Assembly: GCA_910585735.1 (NCBI GenBank)
Contig: CAJUEU010000011.1
Location: 1-50,251 of the forward strand
Origin: an uncultured Oscillospiraceae bacterium
GTDB taxonomy: Bacteria > Bacillota > Clostridia > Oscillospirales > Oscillospiraceae
Reading direction: 5' to 3'
DNA: 50,251 nucleotides
The position numbers and the translations under genes are program-made. The notes beneath the pieces were generated by a model. The model ran no database searches, was not told the origin of the DNA, and saw only the letters and a list, made by a program, of their open reading frames with translations. Below are positions 43,319 through 50,251 of this stretch, in pieces; position 1 is the stretch's first letter; every line of letters starts with the position of its first letter.

Positions 43319-44209
43319 CTACCTTTCATAAATAGAATCAATCATCGCTTTTAATTCCTCAACGGACAACTCCGCTTGGAGTGAACATTCCAAGTCATCC
43401 ACATACCAAGAAACTAAAAGCCGATTATTATTAAAAGTAATATAATGGACAATATTGTTGACCTCATATTTCTCTTTTAAAGTGTCGTCCCTTTCAAACA
43501 ATCGTGTTGCCGTATCATTTCGCTGAACAATGTATAGAGATATAACCATTTCTTCGCTTTGGTATATAGCATTATAGTCGGTTCTTCCCACATCAGAATA
43601 TTTCCGAACATCAAGCATAGCCAACTCTTTCTCATCTAACATCTTGGGCACTACGGGAGTTGTGACTCCATTATCCTCCAGCGCTTCCTCCAGACTATCA
43701 TAGATAACTTCCCCTGGCCCCTCGGTGGTCTCCGGCTCTCGGCCCACGCCAAAGAAGCTGAAAATGCTGGGGTTCCAGTGTCCTATCATCTCAAAAAAGT
43801 CCCGGTAGCCCAGTGCTGGCGGGGCAACGGTCACAGCAAGCACCAAGAAAATCACCGCGGCGGCAGTGAGAAACTTCCACCAGCTCTTGCGGGCCTTCCT
43901 GGCCGGAGCCGCCTCCGCCAATGAAACTGGCCGCTCCTCCTCCGCCTCGTCCGGGTAAAGGGAAAGTCCTTCCCCTTCCTCCGTATGGAAGTCTTCCTGA
44001 AAGCTCCGCCACGCCTCGTCCACATCCGGCAAGCGGCCCGTTGGACTTTTATGCTCCTTCCTTACAATTTCTTCAATGATCGCGTCTACATAAGCGTCAT
44101 CCCCCTCCGAGATGTCTACACCGGCGCTCAGAAGCTCCTCCAACTGCTCTACTGTGAGGTCTTCCAGATGCTCAAATCTCCGCCTGGGCCTTTCGGGTTG
44201 CCCTGTCAT
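43319..44209 (-). CDS. Membrane-bound anti-sigma factor, DUF4367-like
   Basis: A 296-aa single-pass protein. The cytoplasmic N-terminal 105 or so residues are acidic and would bind the sigma factor. One membrane segment follows at about 112-132 (FLTAAAVIFLVLAVTVAPPA). The extracytoplasmic part contains EEMVISLYIVQRNDTAT and HYITFNNNRLLVSWYVDDL, as in DUF4367 sensors. Next to an ECF-type sigma gene, the role would be to hold the sigma inactive until an envelope signal comes. It starts 54 bp after the sigma stop, and an ATGTCC-N16-GGACAT motif lies in that gap. Confidence 0.8.
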   Translation of the reverse strand: MTGQPERPRRRFEHLEDLTVEQLEELLSAGVDISEGDDAYVDAIIEEIVRKEHKSPTGRLPDVDEAWRSFQEDFHTEEGEGLSLYPDEAEEERPVSLAEAAPARKARKSWWKFLTAAAVIFLVLAVTVAPPALGYRDFFEMIGHWNPSIFSFFGVGREPETTEGPGEVIYDSLEEALEDNGVTTPVVPKMLDEKELAMLDVRKYSDVGRTDYNAIYQSEEMVISLYIVQRNDTATRLFERDDTLKEKYEVNNIVHYITFNNNRLLVSWYVDDLECSLQAELSVEELKAMIDSIYER

Positions 44210-44233
44210 TGTCTAACCCCCTTCAATGTATAT

Positions 44234-44261
44234 ATGTCCATCCCATAGGGCTTTTGGACAT
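44234..44261 (-). promoter_or_regulatory. Site A: ATGTCC-N16-GGACAT motif before the anti-sigma gene
   Basis: On the minus strand ATGTCC, 16 bp starting AAAAGCCC, then GGACAT, followed 24 nt later by the anti-sigma ATG. It has the same half-sites and spacer as sites B and C and the same orientation to its gene. It could be an ECF-type promoter or a dimer operator. Confidence 0.6.
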
Positions 44262-44263
44262 AA

Positions 44264-44821
44264 TCAGTTTCTACTTTTTGTTTTTTCTTTTTTTGGTGCC
44301 TTTTCCCGCAGCAGCCTGCGTTTGGAAAGCTCTTCAGCCAACGTCTCCTCCAACCTGCTCACCCGTTTATAGCAGGCCCACATGGAAATGCCATACTCAT
44401 CCGCAAGCTCCTTATAGGTCACCTTGTCCAAAGCAAGGCGCCTTAGTAAGTACATCTCATTCTCTGAGAGAAATTCCGAATATCCCTTTAGGACCGTTTC
44501 CTCATCTTCAGGCTCGTAATCATCTTCGCTCGCCGCAAGCGCATCCAGTTCTTCTACGGAAATCAGCCATCTGCTTTGTCTTAGCTGTGCTCTTTTCGCA
44601 TTTCTGGCGACATTCTTCACTGTCACCCGCATCCATCCAACAGGGTTCGGGCTACAGACAAATTCCTTCATCTTATCCTGGCGCAGGACAATATGAAACG
44701 CATCTTGAACAACATCCTGCGCCATGTGCTGATTTTTCACGATCGCTTTTGCGTACACTACCAATCCCTCAAAGTGCTCCCGATAAAACTCTTCAAAAAA
44801 TTGCTCCTGTTCCAAGGTCAT
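44264..44821 (-). CDS. ECF-type RNA polymerase sigma factor
   Basis: This 185-aa sigma-70 family protein has region 2 (FYREHFEGLVVYAKAIVKNQ then AQDVVQDAFHIVL) and region 4 (LLRRLALDKVTYKELADEYG then ISMWACYKRVSRLEE), with no regions 1 and 3, as in extracytoplasmic-function sigma factors. I chose ATG 44821 (MTLEQEQFF) because AAGGG precedes it; a GTG nine codons upstream has no ribosome site. The C-terminal tail is basic (KKEKTKSRN). With the downstream membrane anti-sigma it forms a signalling pair. Confidence 0.88.
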   Translation of the reverse strand: MTLEQEQFFEEFYREHFEGLVVYAKAIVKNQHMAQDVVQDAFHIVLRQDKMKEFVCSPNPVGWMRVTVKNVARNAKRAQLRQSRWLISVEELDALAASEDDYEPEDEETVLKGYSEFLSENEMYLLRRLALDKVTYKELADEYGISMWACYKRVSRLEETLAEELSKRRLLREKAPKKEKTKSRN

Positions 44822-44865
44822 TCCACCCTTCTCTCTCAATAATGACACAGGCTATATCTCATTGC

Positions 44866-44907
44866 ATACAGACCCGGCAAAGAATTGGACTTTGCCGGGT
44901 CTGTATA
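44866..44907. terminator. Strong stem-loop between XRE and sigma genes
   Basis: ATACAGACCCGGCAAAG and its complement form a 17-bp stem with a 7-nt loop. No clear T run follows, but the stem is long enough to act as terminator or attenuator between the XRE gene and the sigma gene. Confidence 0.6.
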
Positions 44908-44924
44908 CTTCGCCATTCCGGGAA

Positions 44925-45278
44925 CTATACTTCCATGGCTCCATATTCGTCAATTACTGTTTGAATGATCCGTTCAAGGTGAGCAAGGTTTTCCGGCGAT
45001 TGTCCGGCCAGCTTGACTTGGATATTTGCGATCGTGGAATCCGCGTCGTTGGAACGCAATAGTGTGTCATAGCTGACTTGCAGGGCTTCTGCCATGGCAC
45101 AAAGGATGATAATGCTCATCATTCTTGTCCCGCCCTCAATTCGGGCGATCGTGGAGGTATCTACATCAATTTGATTCGCAAGCTCCTCTTGGGTAAGCCC
45201 CCGTTTTACCCTGCACTGACGGACATTGTTCCCAATTAAGACCATAAGCGCTTTCTTTTTCTCTGGGCTTATCTCCAT
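44925..45278 (-). CDS. XRE-family transcriptional regulator
   Basis: A 117-aa protein with an N-terminal helix-turn-helix: LIGNNVRQCRVKRGLTQEEL then ANQIDVDTSTIARIEGG. The C-terminal 45 residues (LAGQSPENLAHLERIIQTVI) look helical and may dimerise. ATG 45278 has GGGGGTG upstream. A TATAAT box lies at 45312-45307 on the minus strand, with a weak -35. It sits between the sigma and Spo0A-like genes and may control either. Confidence 0.88.
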   Translation of the reverse strand: MEISPEKKKALMVLIGNNVRQCRVKRGLTQEELANQIDVDTSTIARIEGGTRMMSIIILCAMAEALQVSYDTLLRSNDADSTIANIQVKLAGQSPENLAHLERIIQTVIDEYGAMEV

Positions 45279-45433
45279 TATAACACCCCCATTCCTGACA
45301 GGCAATATTATAATGCCCATTCGGAAATGGTTGTACAGCCTTCCAGGAGTGTATTTTATTCCTATTAGTCAAAATCCACGCTAAATCACCATAAAGCAGC
45401 AAAAATAACAAAAGGAAGAACTATCCTGTTGCC

Positions 45434-45448
45434 TACCATATCATGGTA
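45434..45448. repeat. 15-bp palindrome TACCAT-N3-ATGGTA
   Basis: The sequence taccatatcatggta is a perfect 6-bp inverted repeat around 3 bp, between the Spo0A-like and XRE genes. It could be an operator for the XRE regulator. There is only one copy, so the assignment is weak. Confidence 0.3.
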
Positions 45449-45477
45449 TCATATCTCTGTCCTCCAAAAAAGCCTTC

Positions 45478-45870
45478 CTAAAAAGTCAGAGCGGGTTCTT
45501 GCTCGAGAACTTCCTGGAAAGGCTTTTCATATTTCATATAACAGGCCAGGAGAAAGATGATCTCCGATGAGGATTCCAACTCTTGCGCGCGGTTTCCCAC
45601 GATTTTCTTTAATAAGTAATCATCCTTTTTTATCCGTTCCCAGCATTTGTTACACAGTCGTTCAACTTGACGAACAACGGTTTCACATTTTTTTGCTTTG
45701 AGTTCCTTTGCCACATCCGGGTATATATCCTTTGTCACTTTTATGGACGCTCTGCTCCGTCCTTGAATGAACATAAGCTCATACGCAACCTCGACCGAAC
45801 ATACCAGACTTTTGATGTTACAGCGTGAAAAGCCAAAAATAGAGCGGACCAAACGATTGGCTGTCTGCAT
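45478..45870 (-). CDS. Protein resembling the Spo0A C-terminal DNA-binding domain
   Basis: This 130-aa protein has no receiver domain. Its core, from VEVAYELMFIQGRSRASIKV through TKDIYPDVAKELKAKKCETV to VRQVERLCNKCWERI, follows the order of helices in the Spo0A effector domain, where YPxIAKEF and the recognition helix VERAIRHAIEVAW occupy the same places. Spo0A effectors bind TGTCGAA boxes. A canonical TGTCGAA lies at 46191-46197 and several TGTCCAA-like half-sites are nearby. It would then be an orphan regulator without phosphorylation control. AAAAGGCGG precedes ATG 45870. The homology call is by eye. Confidence 0.65.
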   Translation of the reverse strand: MQTANRLVRSIFGFSRCNIKSLVCSVEVAYELMFIQGRSRASIKVTKDIYPDVAKELKAKKCETVVRQVERLCNKCWERIKKDDYLLKKIVGNRAQELESSSEIIFLLACYMKYEKPFQEVLEQEPALTF

Positions 45871-45932
45871 AATTGTAACCGCCTTTTCTCTAAGATGGCT
45901 TTATGGTATTCCGATTTAACCGATTCCGGGCC

Positions 45933-46049
45933 TTATTCGTCACAACTCGTCATTTTTCCCTTTTTCTTCCATCTCTCTTCGTATTGTTTTAAGTCTTCGA
46001 TTTTGTGACCGTTCTTTTCTTGGGACGCATGTTTTCTATGGTAGGCCAT
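45933..46049 (-). CDS. Possible 38-aa protein upstream of the Spo0A-like gene
   Basis: ATG 46049 to TAA 45933 encodes MAYHRKHASQEKNGHKIEDL followed by KQYEERWKKKGKMTSCDE, highly charged and probably one helix. GGGGGA lies about 11 nt before the start. Site B ends 25 nt upstream, the same geometry as site A has to the anti-sigma gene. It is followed after 62 bp by the Spo0A-like gene, perhaps in one transcript. No family is recognised. Confidence 0.45.
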   Translation of the reverse strand: MAYHRKHASQEKNGHKIEDLKQYEERWKKKGKMTSCDE

Positions 46050-46074
46050 CTCATATAATCCCCCTATTTATAGC

Positions 46075-46102
46075 ATGTCCGATACTTCCTGTTCTTGGAC
46101 AT
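46075..46102 (-). promoter_or_regulatory. Site B: ATGTCC-N16-GGACAT motif before the 38-aa ORF
   Basis: On the minus strand ATGTCC, 16 bp starting AAGAACAG, then GGACAT followed by GCTATAAATAGGGGGA and the ORF. The half-sites are identical and the spacer equal to sites A and C. Confidence 0.6.
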
Positions 46103-46190
46103 ATTACGGAAAAATTTTTGATTTTCGCCAAATGATCCGACATATTTTGACATTTCCCCTCTTAAAATGTCCCCGCTGGAGGTAAGTTGC

Positions 46191-46197
46191 TGTCGAA
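46191..46197 (+). promoter_or_regulatory. Canonical Spo0A-type box TGTCGAA
   Basis: The sequence TGTCGAAAA matches the consensus Spo0A box, in the region that controls the Rhs gene and next to a Spo0A-like gene. A 7-bp match is expected by chance every 8 kb or so per strand pair, so it counts only in context. Confidence 0.35.
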
Positions 46198-46306
46198 AAC
46201 GCGCCTAAAATTAAGGTATGCTTTTATAGATCCAATGTACCGTTTCTTTTTGCTTATCGGTTGTATGGCCAACTTTCTCCAAATCCTCCCAAAATGTTTT
46301 TAAAAT

Positions 46307-46334
46307 ATGTCCAAAAATGGGAGTGGATGGACAT
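46307..46334 (+). promoter_or_regulatory. Site C: ATGTCC-N16-GGACAT motif before the Rhs gene
   Basis: ATGTCC, 16 bp starting AAAAATGG, then GGACAT followed by ATAAGAG. The IR extends to ATATGTCC/GGACATAT. It lies 75 bp before the Rhs start and is in the same orientation to its gene as sites A and B. Confidence 0.6.
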
Positions 46335-46409
46335 ATAAGAGTAGAGGGACACTCATGGATTTCAATTTTCAGAGCAAAAGCAAGACAAAAAACAAAGGAG
46401 GAAATGAAC

Positions 46410-49400
46410 ATGAAAAGGAAAACCATGAAGCGAAGTATTTCTACGCTCCTGACCCTGGCGATGCTGCTGGGACTGCTGCCCGGCACGGCCTTTGCGGCAT
46501 TGCCCGAAGAGGCACAAGATGTGATCGAATTTAAGGTCATGCAGCTGGAGAACCTTTCCAGCGGTGACTTTGTCTCCCTGTATAAATACAAAAATGGGCT
46601 TAATACCTTCCACGCCCCCATCAATATGAACGAGGGGACTCAGGGCGGTTTCAGCCTGACCCGCCTCTCCTTTGCCATTTCCATGTCTCAGCCCATATCC
46701 CTCGAGGTCTACGAGATGGCAGACGATTACCCCATTGCCCCGCCGGGCGGAAAAGACGGCCACTCCTCGGTGGTGCTGAACTATGACCCGGAGGGCGGCA
46801 CAGAGCCGTTTTTGGGCCAGTTCAAGGGGTATATCTATGGTACACGGGTCACAGACAATATCGATCAGATCGACCGAGACGACGTGGAGGAGCTTGATCG
46901 TATCACCGCCACAGAGATCAAGCCCGGCGATTGGATGACCATCATCGGAAATGCCGCAAATCAGACTGGTGGCTATACTGCCGAGATTTGCGACGAGATC
47001 TATGCGTTTGGATTTGAGGGGATCAAATATCCCGAGCCCGAGCCCGAAAGCGGAGAGGGGGAGCCTTCGGCCTCCCTTCTTTCCGACCCTGAGTTCGCTG
47101 AGGCGTATGTATTGGGGATCGACTCGGACTACGGTACTTCCCTCTATGGCCTGGGGGATGATACCATCGTTACCAACTATGTGATTTGGGACGGCGCTCT
47201 TTGGAATGCGGAGAAAGGCGTACATTATCCCCAATATCAGGATGGCAAGCGGTATGTCATCGTCATGCAGCCCTTTTATGAGCCCGTGCGGAAATATAAG
47301 AGCTTTCTGGCCTTCGAGCAGGACAGCAAAAACCAGATAAACTATTATTGCTCCGAGGCATATCAGGAGATCTATGAATTTTTCCAAAGCGAGTTCGGCA
47401 TTGCGCTGTGCAAGACCCCGGACCCTGTGGACCTGCTTACCGGCAGCTTTTGTTGGGACTATACGGATTTCTCCCTGTACGGCAAGCATGACCTACCGTT
47501 TACCCGATATTACGAGTCCATTGACGCCGGCCGAGATCACGGTTTCGGCTATGGCTGGAGCACCTGCTACAGCTACCGCCTGGTACAGGACGACCTGTAT
47601 AACAGGGTCATCCTCCCCGGCGGAAAGGACCTGATATTCCAGCTTAGTCCCGATGGGACCTTCCGCCCGGTGGGAGACTATACTCTTACCGTATCCGGGG
47701 GCCAGTTTCTCATGGAGAACACCAAAACGGGCAGCCGGTATTCCTTTAGCCTGGACGGGAACATTCAACATATCACCGGGGCGGATGGGAACCAGATCAA
47801 CTTTGGCTACACGGGGAACCAGCTGACCAGGATCTCCAACGCCTCCGGCACCTTTACCCTGGCCTACAACGCCCAGGGCAATGTGTCCTCCGTCACGGAC
47901 AGCGAGGGCCGGTCCATCACGCTTACCTATGACGGACACTACCTCACTTCCGTAGAAAACCCGGATGGGGACAGCCTGCGCTATGCCTATGACTCCAACG
48001 GCTACCTGGAGACTGTGGAGAATTTCAAGGGCCAGGTCTATGTGCGGAACGTATTCGACGCCGCGGGCCGTGTGACCCACCAGGAGGCCGCCAACATTGG
48101 GACCTATGACTTCACCTATGACCTGGCCAACCGCCACAACACCTGCGTGGGTACAGACGGCTACCTGCTGGAGATCTGGTATGACGAGCTGGGACGCATC
48201 ACCAGGAGCCGCAACCCGGACGGCGATGTGGAGATCGCCTACAACGATAAAAACCAGATCGTCAGCGTGACCGACCGCAACGGCAAGACCACCCGGTATG
48301 ACCACGATCCCGCCGGGAACATCCGCAAGGTCACCTACCCGGACGGGACCACCGAGCAAATGACCTACAACGCCGACCGCAAGGTCACCGGCTTTGTGGA
48401 CCGCAACGGGGTGTCCACCGCCTATACCTACGATGCCATCGGCAATGTCCTCACCGCCACCGATGGCCGGGGAAACACCACCACCTACGGCTATACGGAC
48501 GGCTATCTTACCTCCGTCACCGATGCTCTCGGCAACGAAACTACATTTACGAATGATGCGGTCGGCAACCGGCTGTCCATGACGGATGCCAAGGGCAGCA
48601 CCACCAACTACACCTACGACGGCCAGGGCCGTCTGGTGAGCCAGACCGCCCCGGACGGCAGCGTGACCGAGTACGAGTACACCACCGCCAGCAAGCTGGT
48701 GAAGATCACCGATGCCCAGGGCAATGAGCAGACTTATACCGTGGACGGCAACGGCTTCAATACCAGCGCCTCCGACTGGATGGGCAACCTCACCGCCTAC
48801 GAGCGGAATGTGCAAAACCAGATCACCAAGGTGACTGATCCTCTGGGCAACGCCACCACCTATAGCTACGACGACCGGGGCAACCTGGTGGTGACCACCG
48901 ACGCCAAGGGCAACCAGACCACCTATACCTACGACGCCTCCGGGCGGATGGTCTCCATGACCGACGCCCTGGGGAACACCTGGACCTACGCCTACGACAA
49001 CGAGGGCCGCCGGGTGTCCACCACCGACCCCCTGGGCGGCAAGACCTCCACCGTCTACGACAGCGTGGGCCGGACCAGCTCGGTCACCGACGCCAAGGGC
49101 GGCAAAACCACCTACACCTACGACAGCGTGGGCAACACCACGGCGGTCAAGGACGCGTTGAACCAGACCACCCGGTACACCTACGACGCCAACGGAAACA
49201 TGACCTCCCGCACCGACCGCAACGGCAAGACCTGGACCTATACCTATGACGCCAACAACCGGCTCACCAAGGAGACTGACCCCTTGGGCGGAGAGACTGT
49301 CTATACCTACGATGAGCTGGGGCAGGTCACCAAAGTTGTGACCCCTGCTGGAGCAGAAAGCTCTGTCCAGTACGACAGCATGAGCCGGACCACTTCCGCT

Positions 49401-50251
49401 GTGGATGCTCTGGGCCATGCTACTGCCTATGAGTACGACTCCCTGGGCCGGACCGCCAAGGTGACCTACGCCGACGGCTCTGCCGTCAGCTACACCTATA
49501 ACGCCAACGGCCAGGTCCTCACCGCCACCGACCAGCTCGGCGGCGTGACCGCCTACGCCTACGACAATGCCGGGCGGCTGGTGTCCACCACCGACCCCAG
49601 GGGCGGCGTCACCACCCAGACCTATGACGCCGTTGGCAACCTGGTCATGACCACCGACGCCCTGGGCAGCGAGACCACCTACACCTACAACGCCAACAAC
49701 CAGATCGCCGCCGTCACCGACGCCGAGGGCGGCGTGACGGGCTATGCCTATGACGCCAACGGCCGGATCAGCACCCTCACCGATGCCGAGGGTGGCAAAA
49801 CCGCTTACACCTACGATGCCAAGGGCAACGTGACCAAGCTGGTGGATGCCGAGGGCGCCGCCACCACCTACACCTACGACAAGCTGGACCGGCTCACCGC
49901 CGTGAAGGATGGCCGGGGCAACACCACCTCCTACGAGTACGACGCCGAGGGCGCGCTCACCAAGGTCACCGATCCCACCGGCAAGAGCGCCTCCCGGAGC
50001 TACGACGCCCTGGGCCGCCTGGTGCGCGAGACCGACCGCAACGGCAACACCCGGACCTATGCCTACGATGCCGATGGCCGTCTCACCTCCGCCACCGACC
50101 CCCTGGGCAACGTGACCACCTACGCCTATGACGGCAACGGCAACTTGGTCTCCAAGACCGATGCGGACGGATACACCACGGAATACACCTATAATGGTGT
50201 TGATTTAGTCACCAAAATCAACTATAATGATGCCAAGCAGGTGTCCTACCG
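46410..50251 (+). CDS. Large secreted Rhs/YD-repeat protein (3' end beyond window)
   Basis: ATG 46410 has AAAGGAGG 8 nt upstream and opens 1,280 codons to the window edge without a stop. Residues 1-30 form a signal peptide (KRSISTLLTLAMLLGLLPG, cleavage near AFA-AL). A unique domain of about 310 residues follows. Then comes the Rhs entry domain (DPVDLLTGSFCWDYTDFSLY, then RYYESIDAGRDHGFGYGWST). From about residue 450 on there are tandem YD repeats of 21 residues such as YTYDANGNMTSRTDRNGKTW. Such proteins form a hollow beta shell that often encloses a C-terminal toxin, with an immunity gene after it; both would be beyond the window. It could equally be a wall-associated adhesin. Site C suggests control by the adjacent sigma system. 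Confidence 0.9.
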   Translation, partial: MKRKTMKRSISTLLTLAMLLGLLPGTAFAALPEEAQDVIEFKVMQLENLSSGDFVSLYKYKNGLNTFHAPINMNEGTQGGFSLTRLSFAISMSQPISLEVYEMADDYPIAPPGGKDGHSSVVLNYDPEGGTEPFLGQFKGYIYGTRVTDNIDQIDRDDVEELDRITATEIKPGDWMTIIGNAANQTGGYTAEICDEIYAFGFEGIKYPEPEPESGEGEPSASLLSDPEFAEAYVLGIDSDYGTSLYGLGDDTIVTNYVIWDGALWNAEKGVHYPQYQDGKRYVIVMQPFYEPVRKYKSFLAFEQDSKNQINYYCSEAYQEIYEFFQSEFGIALCKTPDPVDLLTGSFCWDYTDFSLYGKHDLPFTRYYESIDAGRDHGFGYGWSTCYSYRLVQDDLYNRVILPGGKDLIFQLSPDGTFRPVGDYTLTVSGGQFLMENTKTGSRYSFSLDGNIQHITGADGNQINFGYTGNQLTRISNASGTFTLAYNAQGNVSSVTDSEGRSITLTYDGHYLTSVENPDGDSLRYAYDSNGYLETVENFKGQVYVRNVFDAAGRVTHQEAANIGTYDFTYDLANRHNTCVGTDGYLLEIWYDELGRITRSRNPDGDVEIAYNDKNQIVSVTDRNGKTTRYDHDPAGNIRKVTYPDGTTEQMTYNADRKVTGFVDRNGVSTAYTYDAIGNVLTATDGRGNTTTYGYTDGYLTSVTDALGNETTFTNDAVGNRLSMTDAKGSTTNYTYDGQGRLVSQTAPDGSVTEYEYTTASKLVKITDAQGNEQTYTVDGNGFNTSASDWMGNLTAYERNVQNQITKVTDPLGNATTYSYDDRGNLVVTTDAKGNQTTYTYDASGRMVSMTDALGNTWTYAYDNEGRRVSTTDPLGGKTSTVYDSVGRTSSVTDAKGGKTTYTYDSVGNTTAVKDALNQTTRYTYDANGNMTSRTDRNGKTWTYTYDANNRLTKETDPLGGETVYTYDELGQVTKVVTPAGAESSVQYDSMSRTTSAVDALGHATAYEYDSLGRTAKVTYADGSAVSYTYNANGQVLTATDQLGGVTAYAYDNAGRLVSTTDPRGGVTTQTYDAVGNLVMTTDALGSETTYTYNANNQIAAVTDAEGGVTGYAYDANGRISTLTDAEGGKTAYTYDAKGNVTKLVDAEGAATTYTYDKLDRLTAVKDGRGNTTSYEYDAEGALTKVTDPTGKSASRSYDALGRLVRETDRNGNTRTYAYDADGRLTSATDPLGNVTTYAYDGNGNLVSKTDADGYTTEYTYNGVDLVTKINYNDAKQVSY
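47800..50251 (+). repeat. Tandem YD-repeat array, period about 63 bp
   Basis: Within the Rhs gene the codons repeat with a period of about 63 bp (21 aa), each unit with YxYDxxGxxxxxTDxxGxxT. The units around 48860-50150 are the most regular and similar to each other, which would hamper assembly. The window ends inside this array. Confidence 0.9.

Larger units (their letters stand above)
45871..46409. other. A+T-rich regulatory intergenic region
   Basis: These 539 bp separate the divergent Spo0A-like and Rhs genes. They contain the 38-aa ORF (45933-46049), sites B and C, several further GACAT/ATGTC half-sites around 46138-46172, a canonical Spo0A-type box TGTCGAA at 46191-46197, and the Rhs ribosome site at 46394-46401. 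A short overlapping frame from ATG 46355 (59 codons, AGAGGGA upstream) also starts 20 nt after site C, but beyond 46410 it runs over the Rhs signal peptide and may be chance. Confidence 0.7.

Noticed and set aside
45462..45528. Possible terminator at the end of the Spo0A-like gene (AAAAGCCTTTCC ... GGAAGGCTTTTTT)
   Set aside because: The arms are about 38 nt apart and one lies inside the coding end; pairing is imperfect, so support is weak.
46211..47489. Minus-strand frames opposite the Rhs 5' part (46211-46624 and 46362-47489)
   Set aside because: They lack ribosome sites and overlap the signal peptide and N-terminal domain of the Rhs protein, which has an excellent start.
47493..49418. 641-codon open frame antisense to the Rhs gene, with repeated Val/Gly/Ile-rich protein
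   Set aside because: It is the mirror of the YD-repeat codons; the repeated sequence simply lacks stops on the other strand. No ribosome site, and the sense protein has clear domains.
47800..50251. Regular 63-bp periodicity considered as CRISPR or minisatellite
   Set aside because: The repeats are in frame, encode YD motifs and vary at the third codon position; there are no constant repeats with unique spacers. No CRISPR array or cas gene is present in the window.

Overview
The window comes from a fairly G+C-rich, low-motility-type gut Firmicute, most likely of the order Oscillospirales (Flavonifractor/Pseudoflavonifractor/Lawsonibacter-like). This is inferred from gene content: a dgt-dnaG-rpoD cluster, addB/addA, a large Firmicute-type SRP RNA directly upstream of dnaX-ybaB, strong GGAGG ribosome sites, a stand-alone AICAR transformylase next to a PurO-type IMP cyclohydrolase, and ArdA cargo typical of clostridial conjugative elements. 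No 16S gene is present, so the genus is a guess. Nearly all housekeeping genes lie on the minus strand. The window begins inside a tRNA-Ala sequence and ends inside YD repeats, so both edges are repeats and may be contig ends.

Region 1 (1-6184) looks like a roughly 6 kb integrated element or its remnant. A large serine recombinase lies next to a tRNA-Ala 3' fragment (1-55). At the other end are an intact tRNA-Ala(GGC) (5925-6000) and a tRNA-Ala 5' fragment with its own promoter (6092-6184). The two fragments share the 8-bp sequence gctctccc and together would make one tRNA, as if the element had split the gene and carried a replacement. Cargo: a 160-aa unknown protein, a 56-aa overlapping ORF, ArdA antirestriction protein, a protein with an ADP-ribosyltransferase-like residue pattern, and a scar in which pieces of a GH13 glucosidase are fused to fragments of other genes.

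Region 2 (6321-17812) is a purine operon transcribed leftward: purE, purC, purF, purM, purN, purO-like, AICAR transformylase, purD, purL. It has a strong promoter followed by a structured leader with a 35-codon ORF whose stop codon abuts an intrinsic terminator, which suggests attenuation. The PurF protein lacks the N-terminal cysteine nucleophile.

Region 3 (17934-25813) holds rpoD, dnaG, dgt, a TmrB-like kinase-fold protein, a YigZ/IMPACT protein, a GNAT acetyltransferase, hflX and rpmE, all leftward. A MATE transporter (25944-27296) faces the other way.

Region 4 (27355-38018) contains addB and addA separated by a choloylglycine-hydrolase-family gene, then an A+T-richer gene of unknown function with an internal duplication, and a GH13 alpha-amylase.

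Region 5 (38043-42758) contains deoC, a DUF362/ferredoxin protein, ybaB and dnaX, then SRP RNA and a tRNA-Ala(CGC) pointing right.

Region 6 (42821-50251) is an accessory regulatory island: a small secreted protein, a DUF4367-like anti-sigma factor, an ECF-type sigma factor, an XRE regulator, a protein resembling the Spo0A DNA-binding domain, a 38-aa ORF, and the start of a very large secreted Rhs/YD-repeat protein. Three copies of an inverted motif, ATGTCC-N16-GGACAT, lie in the same orientation in front of the anti-sigma gene, the 38-aa ORF/Spo0A-like unit and the Rhs gene. This points to a shared local regulon and is the most interesting signal in the window.
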